Shown one piece after another: positions 1 to 9,285 of a stretch of DNA of 64,000 bases (position 1 is the first letter of the stretch; every line of letters starts with the position of its first letter). The DNA lies in the NCBI RefSeq assembly GCF_002266465.3, contig NZ_CP029427.2, forward strand, positions 620,001-684,000, read 5' to 3'. The position numbers were made by a program, and so were the translations under genes. Below the pieces are notes generated by a model that saw only the letters and a program-made list of their open reading frames with translations, did not search any database and was not told the DNA's origin. Origin of the DNA: Bradyrhizobium symbiodeficiens. GTDB taxonomy: Bacteria; Pseudomonadota; Alphaproteobacteria; Rhizobiales; Xanthobacteraceae.

Positions 1-1079
1 GCGATCACGCTTTCCTTCGACGGCGCGGCGTCAACAAGCTGCGCGTCGGCTGCTTCATCTGCTGCAGCGGTCCGCCCGGCATCTGGGGGCCATGCGCGAC
101 CAACACCGCGCAGCTCGCGGTCGCCGAGATCAACAAGCGTGGCGGCATTCTGGGACGTGAGATCGAGCTGTCGATCTACGACGCGGGCGGCCCGCTCGAC
201 GCCGTTCTGAACCGCGCCCAGCAGGCTGTCGTCGACGATGAGATCGATCTCATCGTCGGCATGCACACCAGCGCGGTCCGCGTCGCGCTGCGCAAGATCA
301 CCACGGCGAACCGGATCCCCTACATCTACACGCCTGTCTATGAAGGCGGCGAGCGTACGCCCGGTGTGATGGCGATCGGCGAGACGCCGCGCTGGCAGAG
401 CAGGCCGTCGATCCACTGGCTCGCCGACGTCAAGAAGGCGCAGCGCTGGTACCTGATCGGCAGCGACTATGTCTGGCCCTGGCAGTCGCATCGCGCGGTG
501 AAGCGCTACATCAAGGAAACCGGCGGATGCGTCGTCGGTGAGGAGTTCGTTCCTCTCGGTGAGGATAACCACGAAGCTCATCTGGAGCGTATCCGCGCCG
601 CGAGACCGGATGTGGTCCTGATCTCGCTGATCGGCACCGACAGCATCACCTTCAACCGCGCCTTTGGCGAAAGCGGCCTCGGTGCAACCGCGCTGCGGCT
701 CGCCGGTGCGATGGACGAGACCGTGCTGCTCGGGATCGGCGCCGACAACAGCGAGAACATGTTCTGTGCCTCCGGCTACTTCCCCGGCGTCGGCTCGCGC
801 GCCAATGATGATTTCCAAAGCCGCTATCGCGCGATGTTCGGCGCGAACGCGCCGCCGATCGGCTCGCTTGGCCAGTCCAGCTATGAAGGCTTGCGCTTCC
901 TCGAAGCCGTCGCGAACAAGGCCGGTTCGCTGTCGATGGCGCCGATGCTCGCCGCGGGTCGCAACATCGTTTACGGCGGGGCGCGCGGCCCGGTTACGGT
1001 GCGCAACGGCCACGCCCGGATGCAGATGTATCTCGCTGAGGCCGACGGCCTCGACTTCAAGCTGATCAAGCCGGTCTGA
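1..1079 (+). CDS. AmiC/UrtA-type amide-binding ABC substrate-binding protein (5' truncated)
   Basis: Binding protein of the type I periplasmic fold used for short-chain amides, urea and branched-chain amino acids. The reading frame is open from base 3 of the window, so the N-terminus and any signal peptide are missing. Visible features are a strand followed by a Cys-rich loop (GCFICCSGPPG), the AEINKRGGILGREIEL region common to this family, and a C-terminal SSYEGLRFLEAV helix. It leads an operon with an amidase, two permeases, a second binding protein and two ATPases. It resembles AmiC, the amide sensor, as much as a transport component. Without the N-terminus I cannot tell whether it is exported. 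Function class is fairly sure; ligand is inferred from the adjacent amidase. Confidence 0.8.
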   Translation, partial: DHAFLRRRGVNKLRVGCFICCSGPPGIWGPCATNTAQLAVAEINKRGGILGREIELSIYDAGGPLDAVLNRAQQAVVDDEIDLIVGMHTSAVRVALRKITTANRIPYIYTPVYEGGERTPGVMAIGETPRWQSRPSIHWLADVKKAQRWYLIGSDYVWPWQSHRAVKRYIKETGGCVVGEEFVPLGEDNHEAHLERIRAARPDVVLISLIGTDSITFNRAFGESGLGATALRLAGAMDETVLLGIGADNSENMFCASGYFPGVGSRANDDFQSRYRAMFGANAPPIGSLGQSSYEGLRFLEAVANKAGSLSMAPMLAAGRNIVYGGARGPVTVRNGHARMQMYLAEADGLDFKLIKPV

Positions 1080-1223
1080 CGCCGGCGCGGCAATCCGCTC
1101 TCGCCCTTCGCAAAATAATACTTGAAAAGGAAAATATTTCCGCCTTGAATGTTTCGGCCGGCCGATGCGCATGTCGCGCAAATCGTGGCCGCGCGCCGTT
1201 CAAGAAACTTCAGGAGAGCGCCC

Positions 1224-2738
1224 GTGACAGTTGTCCTTCCCACACCAGCCCAGCTTCTCGATGTCGCCAAGCAGTGCGGCCTTTCGCTGACCGACGACGA
1301 CGTTACCTCGTTCCGCGGCCTGATGCAGGGTTCGATCGAGGCCTACAATCTCGTGGGGGCGATGCCGGACGAGGTGCCGGAGGTGAAATACCCGCGCACG
1401 CCGGGCTACCGGCCGTCGGCGGAGGAGAATCCGCGCAACGCCTGGTATCGCAAGTCGACGGTGAAGGGCGCCAGTTCGGGCAAGCTCAAGGGCAAGACGG
1501 TTGCGCTGAAAGACAATATCATGCTCGCCGGCGTTCCCATGATGAACGGCTCGGCGACGCTCGAGGGCTACATCCCCGATTTCGACGCCACGGTCGTCAC
1601 GCGCATCCTGGACGCCGGTGGGGAAATCCTCGGCAAGACCCATTGCGAATCCTTCTGCATGTCCGGCGGCAGCCACACCGGCGCGGTCGGTGCGGTGCAT
1701 AATCCCTACAAGATGGGCTATTCGGCCGGCGGCTCGTCCTCGGGCAGCGGCGTCGTCGTCGCGCTGGGCGAAGCCGACATGGCGATGGGCGGCGACCAGG
1801 GTGGCTCGATCCGCATGCCGTCGTCGTTCTGCGGTACCTACGGCATGAAGCCGACCTGGGGCCTCGTGCCGTATACCGGCATCATGCCGATCGAGATCTT
1901 CGTCGACCACACCGGCCCAATGACGGCCACCGTCGCCGACAACGCGCTGATGCTCGAAGTGCTCGCCGGCGACGACGGCTACGATCCCCGCATCAAGGCG
2001 CCGAAGGTCGAGGAATACACCAAGGCGCTCGGCCAGGGCGTCAAGGGCATGAAGATCGGCATCTTGAAGGAGGGCTTCGAGCAGGCGACCGCCGAGGCCG
2101 CCGTCAACGAGAGCGTCCGCGAGGCCGCCAAGCGCTTCAAGGATCTCGGGGCGACGGTCGAGACCGTTTCGATCCCGATGCACCTCGCCGGCCCCGCGAT
2201 CTGGACCCCGATCGGCACCGAGGGCATGACCCAGACCATGATGTATGGTGACGGCTACGGCCTGAGCCGGTCCGACCTCTATTCCACCACGCTGATGGAT
2301 TTCCATCGCGGCTGGCGGCGCCAGGCGGATTCGCTGTCGGAAACGACAAAACTGTTCCTGCTGCTCGGCACCTACATCAACAACAATTTTGGTCCGCGCT
2401 ATTACGGCAAGGCGCTCAACATCTCGCGACGCCTGACCGCGGCCTACGACAAGGCCTTCAAGGACTACGACCTGCTGCTGCTGCCGACGACGCCGATGAA
2501 GGCGACCAAGCTGCCGGAGCCGACAGCCAGTCGCGAGGACTATGTCGCCCGCGCGCTGGAGATGATCTCCAACACCGCGCCGTTCGACATCACCCATCAT
2601 CCGGCGATGTCGCTGCCTTGCGGCATGGTCGACGGCCTGCCGGTCGGCCTGATGCTGGTCGGCCGGATGTTCGAGGAATCCACCATCTATCGCGCCGCGC
2701 ATGCATTCGAGCAGATCGGCGACTGGAAGAAGATGTGA
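1224..2738 (+). CDS. amidase (amidase-signature family)
   Basis: 504-residue cytoplasmic amidase that should hydrolyse a carboxamide to the acid plus ammonia. The amidase signature is intact: a Lys in VALKDNIM as catalytic base, and a Gly/Ser-rich stretch (GGSSSGSG, then GGDQGGSIRMPSS) supplying the cis-Ser/Ser pair. I chose the GTG at 1224 because AGGAGAG lies about 8 bases upstream; the frame is open further 5' but has no comparable ribosome-binding site. It sits between a binding protein and a permease, so it probably acts on the imported amide. The preceding 144 bases hold no gene. Substrate specificity cannot be read from sequence. Confidence 0.9.
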   Translation: MTVVLPTPAQLLDVAKQCGLSLTDDDVTSFRGLMQGSIEAYNLVGAMPDEVPEVKYPRTPGYRPSAEENPRNAWYRKSTVKGASSGKLKGKTVALKDNIMLAGVPMMNGSATLEGYIPDFDATVVTRILDAGGEILGKTHCESFCMSGGSHTGAVGAVHNPYKMGYSAGGSSSGSGVVVALGEADMAMGGDQGGSIRMPSSFCGTYGMKPTWGLVPYTGIMPIEIFVDHTGPMTATVADNALMLEVLAGDDGYDPRIKAPKVEEYTKALGQGVKGMKIGILKEGFEQATAEAAVNESVREAAKRFKDLGATVETVSIPMHLAGPAIWTPIGTEGMTQTMMYGDGYGLSRSDLYSTTLMDFHRGWRRQADSLSETTKLFLLLGTYINNNFGPRYYGKALNISRRLTAAYDKAFKDYDLLLLPTTPMKATKLPEPTASREDYVARALEMISNTAPFDITHHPAMSLPCGMVDGLPVGLMLVGRMFEESTIYRAAHAFEQIGDWKKM

Positions 2739-2774
2739 GCGCGGCATTGATGCAGGGGGACGGGGCAGCAAGGT

Positions 2775-3632
2775 ATGGCTAACGCGTTCGTCGCGGCGTT
2801 CGAGATCCTGAGCTTCGGCGCGATCATCGTCCTGATCGTGCTGGGGCTCGGGATCATTGCCAGCATGATGGGCATCTTCAACTTCGCGCAGGGCGAGTTC
2901 GTCCTGCTCGGGGCCTACATCACCTATCTCGCCTACGCCAAGGGCCTGCCGATCTGGGCCGGAATGGTCGCGGCGCCCTTCGTGGTCGGCGCGCTCGGTT
3001 TCGTGCTGGAGGCGCTGATCATCCGGCGATTCTATGCCGCGCCGATCGTCGCCATGCTCGGCACCTATGCGCTCGGCCTGATCATCCGCGAATCCGTCCG
3101 CGGCCTGATCGGCGGCTTCTATCTCACCGTGCCCGAGCCGATCGGCGGCTCGATCGACATCGGCGCCATGCACATCTCGGCCTGGCGCTTCACCATCATC
3201 GTCATCACGCTGCTGGTGATGGCCGGTTGCTATCTCCTGCTGTCGCGCACCAACTTTGGCCTGCGCATGCGCGCCACGCTCGAAAATCCATCGCTGGCGC
3301 GGGCCTCGGGCATTTCCACGCCCCTGATGTACGGCGCCACCTTCGCATTCGGCTCTGCGCTCGCCGGCCTTGCCGGTGCGCTGATCGTGCCGGTGTTCAG
3401 CCTCTATGCCGATCTCGGCCTGCGCTTCCTGATCCAGGGGTTCGTCGCGGTGATGGTCGGCGGCGTCGGCTCCTTCATCGGGCCGGTCGCGGGCGCCGGC
3501 GTCATCGGCACGCTGAGCGCCGCGCTGCCGTGGATCATGGCCCCCGTCGTCGCCGACGTCCTCGTCTTCGTTCTCGCCATTGCCTTCATCAAATTCCGCC
3601 CGCAGGGCCTCATCGCTGGAAAAGGGGTTTAA
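2775..3632 (+). CDS. branched-chain amino acid/urea-type ABC transporter permease (LivH/UrtB-like)
   Basis: 285-residue inner-membrane permease. It is strongly hydrophobic throughout, with about eight predicted membrane segments and the family motif GIFNFAQGEFVLLGAY near residues 34-49. The segment EGPS-like loop of the family is replaced by LENPSLARASGIST near residue 175, which contacts the ATPase. Together with the second permease at 4930 it would form the heterodimeric membrane channel. Start is the ATG at 2775. The next gene starts five bases after its stop. It is one of the HAAT-family permeases; choice between amide, urea and amino acid rests only on the nearby amidase. Confidence 0.88.
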   Translation: MANAFVAAFEILSFGAIIVLIVLGLGIIASMMGIFNFAQGEFVLLGAYITYLAYAKGLPIWAGMVAAPFVVGALGFVLEALIIRRFYAAPIVAMLGTYALGLIIRESVRGLIGGFYLTVPEPIGGSIDIGAMHISAWRFTIIVITLLVMAGCYLLLSRTNFGLRMRATLENPSLARASGISTPLMYGATFAFGSALAGLAGALIVPVFSLYADLGLRFLIQGFVAVMVGGVGSFIGPVAGAGVIGTLSAALPWIMAPVVADVLVFVLAIAFIKFRPQGLIAGKGV

Positions 3633-3636
3633 CCAC

Positions 3637-4854
3637 ATGTTCGATCGTACTCAGCTCTCCCGCCGCCGCTTTCTCTCCAATTTTGCCTTTGCCTCCGGCG
3701 CGGTCGCGACCGGGGTCGGCAGCTGGGTGATCCCGGCGCCCTGGGCCAATGCGGCCGAAGCTCCGATCAAGGTCGGTATCGCCACCGACCTCACCGGCCC
3801 GATCGCCTATGCCGGCAACGCCGACGCCAACGTCGCGAAAATGGTGATCAAGGAGATCAACGCCGCCGGCGGCCTGCTCGGCCGACCACTGGAGCTCTAC
3901 ATCGAGGACACCGCCTCGAACGAATCGGTCGCCGTCGGCAACGTGCGAAAACTGATCCAGCGCGACAAGGTCGACATGGTGCTCGGCGGCATCACCTCCT
4001 CGATGCGCAACGCGATCAAGGACCCGATCGTGGCGCGGGGCAAGACGCTCTACATCTATCCGCAGCTCTACGAGGGCAAGGAGTGCACGCCCTATCTGTT
4101 CTGCACCGGGCCGACGCCGGCGCAGCAGTGCGACGAATTCATTCCCTGGCTGATCAAGAACGGCGGCAAGAAGTTCGCGCTGCCGAGCGCCAATTACGTC
4201 TGGCCGCACACGCTCAACGTCTATGCCCGCAAGGTCATCGAAGCCAACGGCGGCGAGGTCGTATTCGAGGAATACTACCCGCTCGACCAGGTCGATTTCT
4301 CCTCGACCGTCAACCGCATCATCTCCAACAAGGTCGACGTCGTCTTCAACACGGTCATTCCGCCGGGCGTCGGCCCGTTCTTCAAGCAGCTCTATGAAGC
4401 AGGCTTCCTCAAGAACGGCGGCCGTCTCGCCTGCGTCTACTATGACGAGAACACGCTCAACATCAATCAGGCCGCCGAGATCGAGGGCCTCGCCAGCTGT
4501 CTCGACTATTTTAAGGTGTTGACCAAGGAGAACCCGTTCGACGCCAAGATCCAGGCGGCCTACGAGAAGGATTTCCCCGGCAACTTCCTATTCGCCGCCG
4601 GCAGCGCCGCGACTGGCACCTATCGCGGCCTCAAGCTGTGGGAAGCCGCGGTGAAGGAGGCCGGCAAGGTCGACCGCGATTCGGTGGCCGCTGCGCTCGA
4701 CCATGCCAAGATCGCCGAAGGTCCGGGCGGACCTGCCGAGATGGTCCCCGGCAAGCGGCACTGCAAGATGAAGATGTACACTGCGGTTGCCAAGGCCGGG
4801 AATTACGAGATCGTCGGCCGCAGCAACGGGCTCGTCGATCCCAAGGAATGCTAA
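3637..4854 (+). CDS. UrtA-like substrate-binding protein with Tat signal
   Basis: 405-residue binding protein, exported through the Tat pathway: SRRRFLSNFAFASG near residues 8-21 is a twin-arginine motif followed by a hydrophobic stretch and an ANAAEAP cleavage region. The mature part starts IKVGIATDLTGPIAYAG, typical of the Peripla_BP_5/urea-binding group, and keeps the INAAGGLLGRPLELYIEDTASN block. The ATG at 3637 is preferred over upstream in-frame codons that lie inside the permease gene. This is the second binding protein in the same operon. It is the more certain transport component, since its export signal is visible. Confidence 0.9.
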   Translation: MFDRTQLSRRRFLSNFAFASGAVATGVGSWVIPAPWANAAEAPIKVGIATDLTGPIAYAGNADANVAKMVIKEINAAGGLLGRPLELYIEDTASNESVAVGNVRKLIQRDKVDMVLGGITSSMRNAIKDPIVARGKTLYIYPQLYEGKECTPYLFCTGPTPAQQCDEFIPWLIKNGGKKFALPSANYVWPHTLNVYARKVIEANGGEVVFEEYYPLDQVDFSSTVNRIISNKVDVVFNTVIPPGVGPFFKQLYEAGFLKNGGRLACVYYDENTLNINQAAEIEGLASCLDYFKVLTKENPFDAKIQAAYEKDFPGNFLFAAGSAATGTYRGLKLWEAAVKEAGKVDRDSVAAALDHAKIAEGPGGPAEMVPGKRHCKMKMYTAVAKAGNYEIVGRSNGLVDPKEC

Positions 4855-4929
4855 AGCGGAATGCCGAAGTCGATGGGCGCAGTGAAACAGGCGATCCCCG
4901 CCGCAATCGGCGGGGAGACGGACGTCGCC

Positions 4930-5973
4930 ATGGATAGCAGCAGGGCGGCGAAGCAAAAACCGACGCGGAAAATCCTGCCGATCGTCGAGGGCGTCGTGCT
5001 GGTCGCGGCGCTGCTCGCGCCGCTGCTGCTGCAGGACTATCTCACGGTGTTCGCCACCCGCGTGATCATCCTGGCGCTGTTTGCGCTGTCGTTCGATCTG
5101 GTCTGGGGCTATGCCGGCATCATGAGCTTCGGCCAGGCCCTGTTCTTCGGCTCGGCCGGTTATGGCGTCGCGCTGCTTGCGCGCGACCTCGACATCACCA
5201 ACATCTTCCTGGTGCTGCCCGCGGGCACCATCATCGGCCTCACCTTCGCGCTGCTGCTCGGCGGCTTCCTGCTGCTGGGTCGGCATCCCTCCAGCGTGAT
5301 CTTCGTGTCGCTGGGCACGCTGACCGGCTCCTACGCCGCCGATCGCCTCGCGCGCGGCTGGTATTATCTCGGCGGCCAGAACGGCATCCCCTCGATCGCG
5401 CCGATGACGCTCGGCGGCTACGAGTTCACCGAAGGGCCGGCGTTCTACTATCTCGTGCTCGGCATTCTCGTCGTGGTCTACCTGCTCTGCCGCTTCCTGG
5501 TGCGATCGCAATTCGGCCTCGCGCTCGCAGGGCTCCGCGAGAACGAACAGCGCATCGCCTTCTTCGGCTACAAGGCGCAGCACCTGAAAGCGATCATCTT
5601 CGCGATCGGCGGCGCCGTTGCGGGGATGGCGGGCAGCCTCTATGCCTTCCACGAAGGCTTCGTCTGGCCCAACATGGTCGGCGTCGTGGTCTCGACGCAA
5701 GTCGTGCTCTATGTGCTGTTCGGCGGCTCCGGCACGCTGATCGGCGCCGTCATCGGGGCCGTCATCGTCGAGGGCGTCAGCTTCTGGCTCTCGGACAATT
5801 ACCGTGACGTCTGGCCGATCATTCTCGGCGTGCTGCTGCTGCTCGTCATCCTGTTCCGGCCGCTCGGCCTGATCAGCTTCGTGCTCGGCGAGCGCGAGCG
5901 GGTCGGCAGCTTCGGTGCGAAACCCAAGGAAAACGTCAAGGAAAACGTCAAGGAGAAGCGCAATGCTCCTTGA
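4930..5973 (+). CDS. branched-chain amino acid/urea-type ABC transporter permease (LivM/UrtC-like)
   Basis: 347-residue inner-membrane permease, partner of the one at 2775. Hydrophobic segments run through the protein; SFDLVWGYAGIMSFGQALFFG near residues 54-74 is the LivM/UrtC family signature. The ATG at 4930 is preferred to the in-frame ATG at 4861 because GGGGAG sits about 12 bases upstream and the extra residues are not membrane-like. The C-terminus carries a Lys-rich tail with an imperfect KENVKENVKEK repeat. The ATPase gene starts inside its last codons, showing translational coupling. Confidence 0.88.
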   Translation: MDSSRAAKQKPTRKILPIVEGVVLVAALLAPLLLQDYLTVFATRVIILALFALSFDLVWGYAGIMSFGQALFFGSAGYGVALLARDLDITNIFLVLPAGTIIGLTFALLLGGFLLLGRHPSSVIFVSLGTLTGSYAADRLARGWYYLGGQNGIPSIAPMTLGGYEFTEGPAFYYLVLGILVVVYLLCRFLVRSQFGLALAGLRENEQRIAFFGYKAQHLKAIIFAIGGAVAGMAGSLYAFHEGFVWPNMVGVVVSTQVVLYVLFGGSGTLIGAVIGAVIVEGVSFWLSDNYRDVWPIILGVLLLLVILFRPLGLISFVLGERERVGSFGAKPKENVKENVKEKRNAP

Positions 5974-6694
5974 AGCCGCCGGCATCACGAAGATCTTCGG
6001 CAAGCTCACCGCGCTCGACGGCGCCGCGCTCAGCGTCGGAGAGAACGAGTTCCACGGCCTGATCGGTCCGAACGGCTCCGGCAAGAGCACGCTGATGAAG
6101 TGCATCGCGGGAGCCGAGGTGCCGACGCAAGGTAAGGTGTCGTTCGTCAACACCGACATCACCGCGTTCACGCCGACCGAGCGGGCGCGCGCCGGCATGA
6201 GCCTGAAATTCCAGATCACATCCGTGCTGCCGTCGCTGACGCTGTACGACAACATCCTGCTCGCATTGCAGGCGCAGTCCTCGCTGATCGACCTCCTGTT
6301 CTCGCGCACGCGGGATGCGCTGCACGAGCAGGTCATGACCATGCTGACGCAGTTCCGCCTCGCTGATCGCGCCTTCGAGCCCGCAGCGGCGCTGTCGCAC
6401 GGCCAGCAGCAATGGCTGGAGATCGCGATGGCGCTTGCCGGCAAGCCGAAGCTGCTGCTGCTCGACGAGCCGACCGGCGGCATGAGCCTCGAGGAGCGCC
6501 GCGTCACCGGCGAGTTGCTGCAGCCGATCAAGCAGCATTGCTCGCTCGTCATCGTCGAGCACGACCTCGATTTCATCCGCGACATCTGCGATCGCCTCAC
6601 AGTGCTCGACCAGGGCAAGGTGCTGGCGTCGGGCACGGTGTCGGAGATCCAGGCCAACAAGGCCGTCCAGGAGATTTATCTGCGCCGTGCCTGA
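5963..6694 (+). CDS. ABC transporter ATP-binding protein (LivG/UrtD-like)
   Basis: 243-residue ATPase of the import system. It shows Walker A GPNGSGKST near residue 35, the signature loop as LSHGQQQW (SHGQQ replacing SGGQQ, usual in UrtD), Walker B LLLLDEPTGG, and the switch His in IVEHDLDF. The ATG at 5963 overlaps the permease stop by 11 bases and follows AAGGAGAAG, so it is well supported. Cytoplasmic; pairs with the ATPase encoded at 6687 to drive both permeases. Confidence 0.9.
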   Translation: MLLEAAGITKIFGKLTALDGAALSVGENEFHGLIGPNGSGKSTLMKCIAGAEVPTQGKVSFVNTDITAFTPTERARAGMSLKFQITSVLPSLTLYDNILLALQAQSSLIDLLFSRTRDALHEQVMTMLTQFRLADRAFEPAAALSHGQQQWLEIAMALAGKPKLLLLDEPTGGMSLEERRVTGELLQPIKQHCSLVIVEHDLDFIRDICDRLTVLDQGKVLASGTVSEIQANKAVQEIYLRRA

Positions 6695-7382
6695 ATTTTT
6701 GGACATCAAGCATCTCGACGCCGGCTATGGCCGCAGCCAGGTCCTGTTCGACGTCACCCTCGGCATCCCCTGGCGCGGCGGTGTCGCCGTGCTCGGGCGC
6801 AACGGTGCCGGCAAGACCACGCTGATGAAGACCATCGTCGGCGAGCTGCCGGCGTGGAAGGGCGAGGTCGCCTTCGACGGCCGCGACATCAGCCGCCGCG
6901 CCACCCAGGAGCGCGTCCGCGCCGGCATCGGTTATGTGCCGCAGGAGCATTCGGTGTTCGCGCGCCTGTCGGTGCGCGACAATCTCGCGGTCGGCTCGCT
7001 CGCGAGCAGCAAGGCCGACGCCGTCGACCACGTGCTGACGATCTTCCCCAAGCTCGGCCAGCGCCTCGACCAGCCCGCCGGCACGCTCTCCGGCGGCGAA
7101 CGCAAGATGCTCGCGATTGGCCGCGCCCTGCTCGGCGATCCCAAACTGCTGCTGCTGGACGAGCCGACCGAGGGCGTCTGGATCGGCGTCATCGAGGAGA
7201 TCACCGAGCGCCTGATCGAGCTCGCCAAGAGCATCTCCGTCATCATCGTCGAGCAGCACCTCGACCTCGCGCTCCGCGTCGCCGATTACGCCTATGTGCT
7301 CGACCGCGGTCGCGTCGCGCTGCAGGGGCAGGCGGGCGAGGTGAGGGACAATCCGGAGCTGGTGCGGTATCTGGCGCCGTAA
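6687..7382 (+). CDS. ABC transporter ATP-binding protein (LivF/UrtE-like)
   Basis: 231-residue ATPase, second of the pair. Walker A is GRNGAGKTT near residue 33, the signature is LSGGERKML, Walker B is LLLLDEPTEG, and the switch His lies in IIVEQHLDLA. The GTG start overlaps the stop of the upstream ATPase by eight bases. It closes the amide/urea-type operon that begins before the window. No terminator hairpin with a T-run is visible behind it. Confidence 0.9.
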   Translation: MPEFLDIKHLDAGYGRSQVLFDVTLGIPWRGGVAVLGRNGAGKTTLMKTIVGELPAWKGEVAFDGRDISRRATQERVRAGIGYVPQEHSVFARLSVRDNLAVGSLASSKADAVDHVLTIFPKLGQRLDQPAGTLSGGERKMLAIGRALLGDPKLLLLDEPTEGVWIGVIEEITERLIELAKSISVIIVEQHLDLALRVADYAYVLDRGRVALQGQAGEVRDNPELVRYLAP

Positions 7383-7481
7383 GCAAAGGCTGCCGACACC
7401 ATCTGTCTTGGGCCCCTGGGTGTTCCGTCATCCTGAGGTGCGAGTGGGGCGATGCGCAGCACCGCGCCGGGAGCCTGCTTG

Positions 7482-7685
7482 CTATACGGGAAGTCGCGAC
7501 CGATAGGGCGCGGTCAGAAGCAGCATGAAAAGCGCTCGTTCGGCTTGGTACTTTGCGGCAGATCGAGTTGATTCTCGCCCCTGCGCCACAACTGCTCCCT
7601 GGCTGTTGCAGATGCTCCAAGCCCATCTTTTTCGCCTGCGCGGCACCAAAGTCACTTCGAATGTCGGAAACTCCGGCCTGACCAT
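7482..7685 (-). CDS. small conserved-looking hypothetical protein
   Basis: 67-residue basic protein. The frame extends further upstream, but the ATG at 7685 has GAGAAG eight bases before it and gives a compact product. It reads FEVTLVPRRRKRWAWSICNSQG, then an AAKYQAERALFMLLL helix. I recall short rhizobial proteins with the same layout (RRKRW.W core followed by a Y.A.RALF.LLL helix), so I judge this the coding strand rather than the overlapping plus-strand frame. Function unknown. It lies alone in a 467-base gap between the transport operon and the LuxR-type regulator. Confidence 0.45.
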   Translation of the reverse strand: MVRPEFPTFEVTLVPRRRKRWAWSICNSQGAVVAQGRESTRSAAKYQAERALFMLLLTAPYRSRLPV

Positions 7686-7849
7686 TGTTGCCGCTTCTCG
7701 CCATGCATCCAACCCGACAAACTTGAACCCGGAGGTCTGACCCCTGTCTTCACCCATTTGGGTGAAAGGGGTTTGCACAGACCAAGGCAAAGCCCGATTG
7801 GGGCGCCGGGCGCAAAGGCAATGAGGGATGTGTCTGCGGACGGAACAGT

Positions 7850-9064
7850 CTAACCGCCGCGCAATGCCTTGCCAGCGAGCAAGCTGACGAGCTCCTGCTG
7901 ACGGGAAAGGCCGGTCTTCGAAAACACAGCTTTGAGCTGCGTGCGCACCGTCTCCCGCGTCACGCCCATTTTTGCTGCGAGTGCATCGATCGATCCCGCC
8001 TGTGCAACGCCACGTGCAACCTGGGCCTCTGCCGGCGTCAGGTCAAACAGACCTTGCAGGACTTCCGCACTCGGTACCGCGCCGCGATCGACGGGCGTTA
8101 CGATGAGCATGAAGGTGGCTTGCGTGAAGATATCGCGTGCGGATCCGCGCACCGGCACGACATGCAGGACCATCGGTACGCGATCCATCGCCGCTGCGAT
8201 GGCGAGAGACTTGACGGCCGGGCTGTTGCCACCGAACGAGGTCCCCAGCGCCGCCAAGAACAATCCGTCTGCAGTGCCATCGGCCAGGGTCAACCGCTCT
8301 GCGCGATCTTGGAACAGCGACGGCATCAGCGCTTCGAACAGGCCGTTCGCCGCGAGCAACTTGCCTCGTTCGCGCAATATCGCTCCAGGCAGCCCAATGG
8401 CCTGCAATGCATCGGCTTGCGCGCGCGCACGCTCGAAGCCAAGGCGGTTTGCAGTCAAGGACGCCCGAGCCAGATGAGGCCTCAAGCCATCAAGGAACGC
8501 GACGACGTCGCGCGGGACCGGTCCGTTGTCCTGGTGTCGCGGCATGACGATCGCAATCGAATCCCCGCTCGGTATTGAAATGATGGTCCCGGCCCTGTAG
8601 CCGATTCCGTGCCTGCGATAGAAATTGCAGTACACGTCATTGGTCGCGATCTCCTCCTCCGATAGAAGGTCGCCGTCATTGAGGAAGCCGGCGTAGTTGA
8701 GAGCGGCGGCGCGCGGCAGCAGCGGGTCGCGCTCACTCCATCCCTCTTGCAAGAAACGGGGCATGGTATGGTCGTGATTGACGGAATTGACCCCGCTGAC
8801 ATAGCCGTCGCGTACCGCGAAAAGCAGTCCGCCATTGCCGCCGATAGCGTTGGCGATTTCGTTGAGGACATCGGGCCACAATGACGGTATGAGCCCGGCC
8901 TCGTAGATGCGGTCAATCAGATGATCGAGATGCCCAAATCCACTCATGTGCAGCGCGAAAGAGCCAACAGCGTAACTATAGTTGGGTGACCGCGCGATGC
9001 AATCCGGCACATCGAGAGGCGTGCCGGTTCCTTGTAGGGAACCAATTGTTTTCTCAATCCTCAC
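7850..9064 (-). CDS. LuxR-type helix-turn-helix transcriptional regulator
   Basis: 404-residue regulator. The last 65 residues are a LuxR/GerE-type DNA-binding domain: FDLTPAEAQVARGVAQAG, then IDALAAKMGVTRETVRTQLKAVFSKTG, with the recognition helix around residues 365-385. The N-terminal 330 residues show no family I recognise; the layout suits an unidentified PAS/GAF-like sensor. The long frame opens at a GTG with no clear ribosome-binding site; an ATG at 8947 (residue 40) would begin MSGFGHLDHLIDRIYEAG and is an equally good start. No adjacent gene indicates its target. Confidence 0.75.
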   Translation of the reverse strand: MRIEKTIGSLQGTGTPLDVPDCIARSPNYSYAVGSFALHMSGFGHLDHLIDRIYEAGLIPSLWPDVLNEIANAIGGNGGLLFAVRDGYVSGVNSVNHDHTMPRFLQEGWSERDPLLPRAAALNYAGFLNDGDLLSEEEIATNDVYCNFYRRHGIGYRAGTIISIPSGDSIAIVMPRHQDNGPVPRDVVAFLDGLRPHLARASLTANRLGFERARAQADALQAIGLPGAILRERGKLLAANGLFEALMPSLFQDRAERLTLADGTADGLFLAALGTSFGGNSPAVKSLAIAAAMDRVPMVLHVVPVRGSARDIFTQATFMLIVTPVDRGAVPSAEVLQGLFDLTPAEAQVARGVAQAGSIDALAAKMGVTRETVRTQLKAVFSKTGLSRQQELVSLLAGKALRGG

Positions 9065-9285
9065 CAGGGCGGCGTCGTCGGAGGCGGATGCGTTCGTACT
9101 CTACAACGAACTTTTCTCCTGCTGTTCTCAAGTCGCGATTTCTTGCGTTCCGCTTTGCGCGATCAAACGTCCCGACAGGGTGGCGGATCGCATGCGGCTA
9201 TTCCAGCGGTGAGCCCATCCGCAGGGAAGGAAAATGAGCACGTTGTGCTTGGCTCACTTTGGAAGGGGCAGCATCGCTTGCCCGC

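Noticed and set aside
1200..3638. 812-codon minus-strand frame opposite the amidase and permease
   Set aside because: Shadow frame; low-complexity charged product, while the plus strand encodes recognised families.
4588..6660. 690-codon minus-strand frame opposite permease and ATPase genes
   Set aside because: Shadow frame in GC-rich DNA; the plus-strand ABC motifs explain the region.
7749..7766. Hairpin TTCACCC-ATTT-GGGTGAA as a terminator
   Set aside because: Neither strand has a T-run after it and it lies upstream of any gene that would need it.
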